Part shown: positions 61,772 through 64,000 of the stretch, piece by piece
How positions within the stretch are numbered: position 1 is the first letter of the stretch
Layout: each line of letters starts with the position of its first letter
Made by a program: the position numbers and the translations under genes
The notes under the pieces: model-generated
Seen by the model: only the letters and a program-made list of their open reading frames with translations
Databases searched by the model: none
What the model was told of the DNA's origin: nothing
NCBI RefSeq assembly: GCF_009749405.1
Contig: NZ_WBIQ01000002.1
Coordinates: 372,001-436,000, forward strand
Source of the DNA: Agromyces lapidis
Lineage (GTDB): Bacteria; Actinomycetota; Actinomycetes; Actinomycetales; Microbacteriaceae
Direction: 5' to 3'
DNA: 64,000 bases

Positions 61772-61781
61772 GAGCGGATGA
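61635..61781 (+). CDS. 48-residue frame made of the pxpB-pxpC array
   Basis: From ATG 61635 (overlapping the pxpB stop) the units read in frame as four repeats of M(T/P)RALVVETGER and end in RASG at TGA 61779-61781. That stop overlaps pxpC's ATG 61778. It thus keeps coupling on both sides. Probably a by-product of repeat expansion, with no independent function known. Confidence 0.5.
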   Translation: MTRALVVETGERMTRALVVETGERMPRALVVETGERMPRALVVERASG

Positions 61782-62644
61782 CCCGCGCCCTCGTCGTCGA
61801 GACGCCAGGCCCGCTCGCGCTCGTCGAGGACCTCGGCCGGCCGGGATTCGCCCACCTCGGGGTGACGGGCTCGGGCGCCCTCGACCGCGGCGCCGCCCGG
61901 CTCGCGAACCGGCTCGTGGGCAACCCCGACGGCGCAGCGATCGTCGAGGTGCTCGTCGGCGGGTTCCGTGCGCGGTTCACCGGCGGTGCCTGCTGGTTCG
62001 CGGTCACGGGCGCCTGGGGCGCGGTCGCGCTCGACGGGCGGGACGTGGCGCCCTACACGGCCGTGCGCGCCCCCGACGGCGGGGTGCTCGAACTCGGGCC
62101 TGCGGTTCGCGGACTCCGGTACTCGCTGGCCGTGCGCGGAGGGGTCGACGAGCCGCCGGTGCTCGGCTCGCGCTCTCGCGACACGCTCGCCGGCCTCGGC
62201 CCCGAGCCGCTCGGGCCGGGGAGGGTGCTCGCGATCGGCGCCGAGCCCGGGGCATCCGTGCCGCTCATCGACCAGGAGGCCGCGTTCGCGCCGCCCGACG
62301 GCGCGGTGACGGTGGCCCTGCGTCCGGGGCCGCGCACCGACTGGTTCACCGACGCGGCGCAGGCGACGCTCTTCGAGGCACCCTGGCGGCTCTCGGAGCA
62401 GGCCGACCGCATCGGCGCCCGGCTCGTCGGCCCGGCGCTCGCTCGGCGCGAGGCAGGAGAGCTCGCGAGCGAGGCGACGGTGCCCGGCTCGGTGCAGGTC
62501 GCGGGCGACGGGCGGCCGACGATCCTGCTCGCCGACCGGCCGGTGACCGGCGGGTACCCCGTGATCGCGATCGTCGCCGACTCGTCGCTCGACGCGGTGG
62601 CGCAATCGCGGCCTGGGCAGGAGCTGCGGTTCCGGCACGCCTGA
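61778..62644 (+). CDS. pxpC: 5-oxoprolinase subunit C
   Basis: 288 residues from ATG 61778. Has the biotin-dependent-carboxyltransferase-like motifs PLALVEDLGRPGFAHLGV, SGALDRGAARLANRLVGN and RPGPRTDWF, then RPTILLADRPVTGGYPVIA. Completes the PxpABC complex. The translation start is coupled to the array frame rather than directly to pxpB. Confidence 0.95.
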   Translation: MTRALVVETPGPLALVEDLGRPGFAHLGVTGSGALDRGAARLANRLVGNPDGAAIVEVLVGGFRARFTGGACWFAVTGAWGAVALDGRDVAPYTAVRAPDGGVLELGPAVRGLRYSLAVRGGVDEPPVLGSRSRDTLAGLGPEPLGPGRVLAIGAEPGASVPLIDQEAAFAPPDGAVTVALRPGPRTDWFTDAAQATLFEAPWRLSEQADRIGARLVGPALARREAGELASEATVPGSVQVAGDGRPTILLADRPVTGGYPVIAIVADSSLDAVAQSRPGQELRFRHA

Positions 62645-62681
62645 CCGTCCGGAAATTACTCTTCACAACTTCGAGCAGGTA

Positions 62682-62696
62682 TGGAAGTATCTTCCA
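62682..62696. promoter_or_regulatory. Palindrome TGGAAG-TAT-CTTCCA, RpiR/MurR-like operator candidate
   Basis: Perfect 6-bp arms with a three-base spacer in the 78-bp gap between pxpC and the GHL10 gene, in a locally AT-rich stretch; a degenerate copy (GGAAATTACTCTTC) lies at 62651-62664. Sites of this GGAA...TTCC shape are used by RpiR-type sugar-phosphate regulators (general knowledge). Confidence 0.5.
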
Positions 62697-62722
62697 AAAC
62701 CCTACGACTCGGAGGTCCGAAG

Positions 62723-64000
62723 ATGCCCCTCGACGACACGCGCGACGACCACGCGACCCACCGCGGAGGCGCCGAGCCTCCCGCCATCGCCCGTGACGGC
62801 CTGCACCGGCGCGGGTTCCTCACCCTGGCCGTCGCGGGGGTCGCGGCCTCGGCGCTCACCGTGACCGTGGGCAGCCTCGCGCCGACCCCGGCGTTCGCCG
62901 CGGGCGCTGCAGTCGGCGCGGCGAGCGCCGGCGCCGCGAGCGCGGGCCCGCGCAAGCGCGAGCTGCGCGCCATGTGGATCTCCTCGGTCGTCAACATCGA
63001 CTGGCCGAGCCGCACCGGCCTCACGGCCGACGAGCAGCGCGCCGAGTTCCTGCACTGGCTCGACGTCGCCGAGCAGTTCAACCTCAACGCGGTCTTCGTG
63101 CAGGTGCGGCCCACGGCCGACGCGTTCTGGCCGAGCCCGCTCGAGCCCTGGTCGCAGTACCTCACGGGCGTGCAGGGGCAGGACCCGGGCTACGACCCCC
63201 TCGCCTTCATCGTCGAAGAGGCGCACGCCCGCAACCTCGAACTCCACGCCTGGTACAACCCGTACCGCGTCTCGATGCAGGCCGACCCGGCGAAGCTCGT
63301 GCCCGAGCATCCGGCGCGCGTGCACCCCGAGTGGGTGTGGGCGTACGGCGGCAAGCTCTACTTCGACCCCGGCCTGCCCGAGGTGCAGGAGCACATCCAG
63401 CGGGCCATCCTGCACTCGGTCGAGCACTACGACCTCGACGGTGTGCACTTCGACGACTACTTCTACCCCTACCCGGTCGCCGGGCAGACGATCCCCGACG
63501 CGGCGACCTTCGCCGCGCACGGCGCCGGCTTCGGCGACATCGCCGACTGGCGGCGCCACAACGTCGACACCTTCGTGAGCTCGATCTCCGAGCGCATCAA
63601 GGCGCTGAAGCCCTGGGTGAAGTTCGGCATCAGCCCGTTCGGCATCTGGCGAAACCGCTCGACCGACCCGCTCGGCTCCGAGACCGGCGGGTCGCAGTCG
63701 TACGACCTGCAGTTCGCCGACACCCGCAAGTGGGTGCTCGAGGGCTGGCTCGACTACATCAACCCGCAGATCTACTGGCAGATCGGCCTCGCCGTCGCCG
63801 ACTACGCGAAGCTCGCACCCTGGTGGGCCGACGTCGCCGCCACCTCGGGCACGCATCTCTACATCGGCGAGGCGCTCTACAAGGTGACCTCGGGCGCCTT
63901 CACCGACCCTGCCGAGCTCTCGAACCACCTCACGATGGACCGCGGGATCGACGCGGCGGGAACGCCCGTGCACGGCAACGTGTACTTCTCGGCGAAGCAC
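62723..64000 (+). CDS. GHL10 family glycoside hydrolase, Tat-exported, C-terminus cut by window edge
   Basis: 426 codons from ATG 62723 (GGAGG seven bases upstream) and still open at the edge. A twin-arginine signal (HRRGFLTLAVAGV, residues 29-41) ends near PAFA. The hydrolase-like 10 domain begins RELRAMWISSVVNIDWPS and has AVFVQVRPTADAFWPS, LHAWYNPYRVS, DGVHFDDYFYPYP and YINPQIYWQ. Acts outside the cell on glycans, possibly peptidoglycan-derived. It follows pxpC but has its own operator-like site. Confidence 0.9.
   Translation, partial: MPLDDTRDDHATHRGGAEPPAIARDGLHRRGFLTLAVAGVAASALTVTVGSLAPTPAFAAGAAVGAASAGAASAGPRKRELRAMWISSVVNIDWPSRTGLTADEQRAEFLHWLDVAEQFNLNAVFVQVRPTADAFWPSPLEPWSQYLTGVQGQDPGYDPLAFIVEEAHARNLELHAWYNPYRVSMQADPAKLVPEHPARVHPEWVWAYGGKLYFDPGLPEVQEHIQRAILHSVEHYDLDGVHFDDYFYPYPVAGQTIPDAATFAAHGAGFGDIADWRRHNVDTFVSSISERIKALKPWVKFGISPFGIWRNRSTDPLGSETGGSQSYDLQFADTRKWVLEGWLDYINPQIYWQIGLAVADYAKLAPWWADVAATSGTHLYIGEALYKVTSGAFTDPAELSNHLTMDRGIDAAGTPVHGNVYFSAKH

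Noticed and set aside
61629-61781. 36-bp array as a possible CRISPR
   Set aside because: Units are contiguous with no spacers and are clearly copies of the pxpC start; no cas genes nearby.
62702-64000. Minus-strand open frame at the right edge
   Set aside because: The plus strand carries a Tat signal and GHL10 motifs with a ribosome-binding site; the minus frame is its shadow.

Overview
The window is about 70% GC with very dense, overlapping genes. Family content (TilS-Hpt-FtsH, the Fol cluster with DUF3180 and two bacterial PH proteins, DUF2520-PanC, DUF5997, DUF6412 beside YidC) points to an actinobacterium of the family Microbacteriaceae, perhaps near Agromyces or Microbacterium. That placement is an inference from gene order and recalled families, not from a search.

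Layout. 1-15.5 kb is a housekeeping block: ppa (left-facing, cut by the window edge), tilS, hpt, a cNMP-binding MFS protein with a cyclase-like DUF2652 protein, ftsH, folE-folP-folB-folK, DUF3180, two PH-domain membrane proteins, DUF2520, panC and lysS. 15.5-22.8 kb is a left-facing, translationally coupled operon: a LysR regulator whose frame runs without a stop into a solute-binding lipoprotein, two permeases, a double ABC ATPase and a C39-like cysteine peptidase. 22.8-31.4 kb holds a DUF1684 protein, cardiolipin synthase, a pirin, a lipoprotein, a large LPXTG surface protein and an HTH/DUF2975 pair. 31.5-39.5 kb holds clpC, a MerR unit, an ArgA-like acetyltransferase, an SseB-like protein, radA, an SGNH hydrolase and tRNA-Ser(CGA). 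39.5-46.5 kb is a mosaic of small units: DUF6326/TetR, DUF6412/YidC, a LysR effector domain opposite DUF5997, hydrolases and a NUDIX protein. 46.5-51 kb holds an ECF sigma factor, its partner, two divergent genes with matching promoters and a DEAD-box helicase. 51-64 kb holds DUF1684/SRPBCC, ComB, a glycosidase-like membrane protein, CGNR, SprT-like, a sugar dehydrogenase, pxpABC and a GHL10 hydrolase cut by the right edge.

The most notable signal is a putative ECF-sigma regulon. An identical bipartite promoter, GGAAC-N13-CCGGACATA, occurs three times: upstream of the sigma gene, and back to back between a secreted crystallin-like protein and a 38-residue peptide. Other strong signals are a triple GCGTAC-N3-GTACGC operator between a TetR gene and DUF6326, a MerR-type palindrome in a stretched promoter, a 36-bp array that makes a 48-codon frame coupled to both pxpB and pxpC, the LysR/lipoprotein open frame, and a near-identical 23-bp repeat flanking the TetR module next to tRNA-Ser.

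No gap between genes exceeds 300 bases. The longest, 50921-51140 and 39158-39395, hold respectively nothing recognisable and the tRNA promoter. No insertion sequence, integrase, CRISPR array, riboswitch or replication origin was seen.
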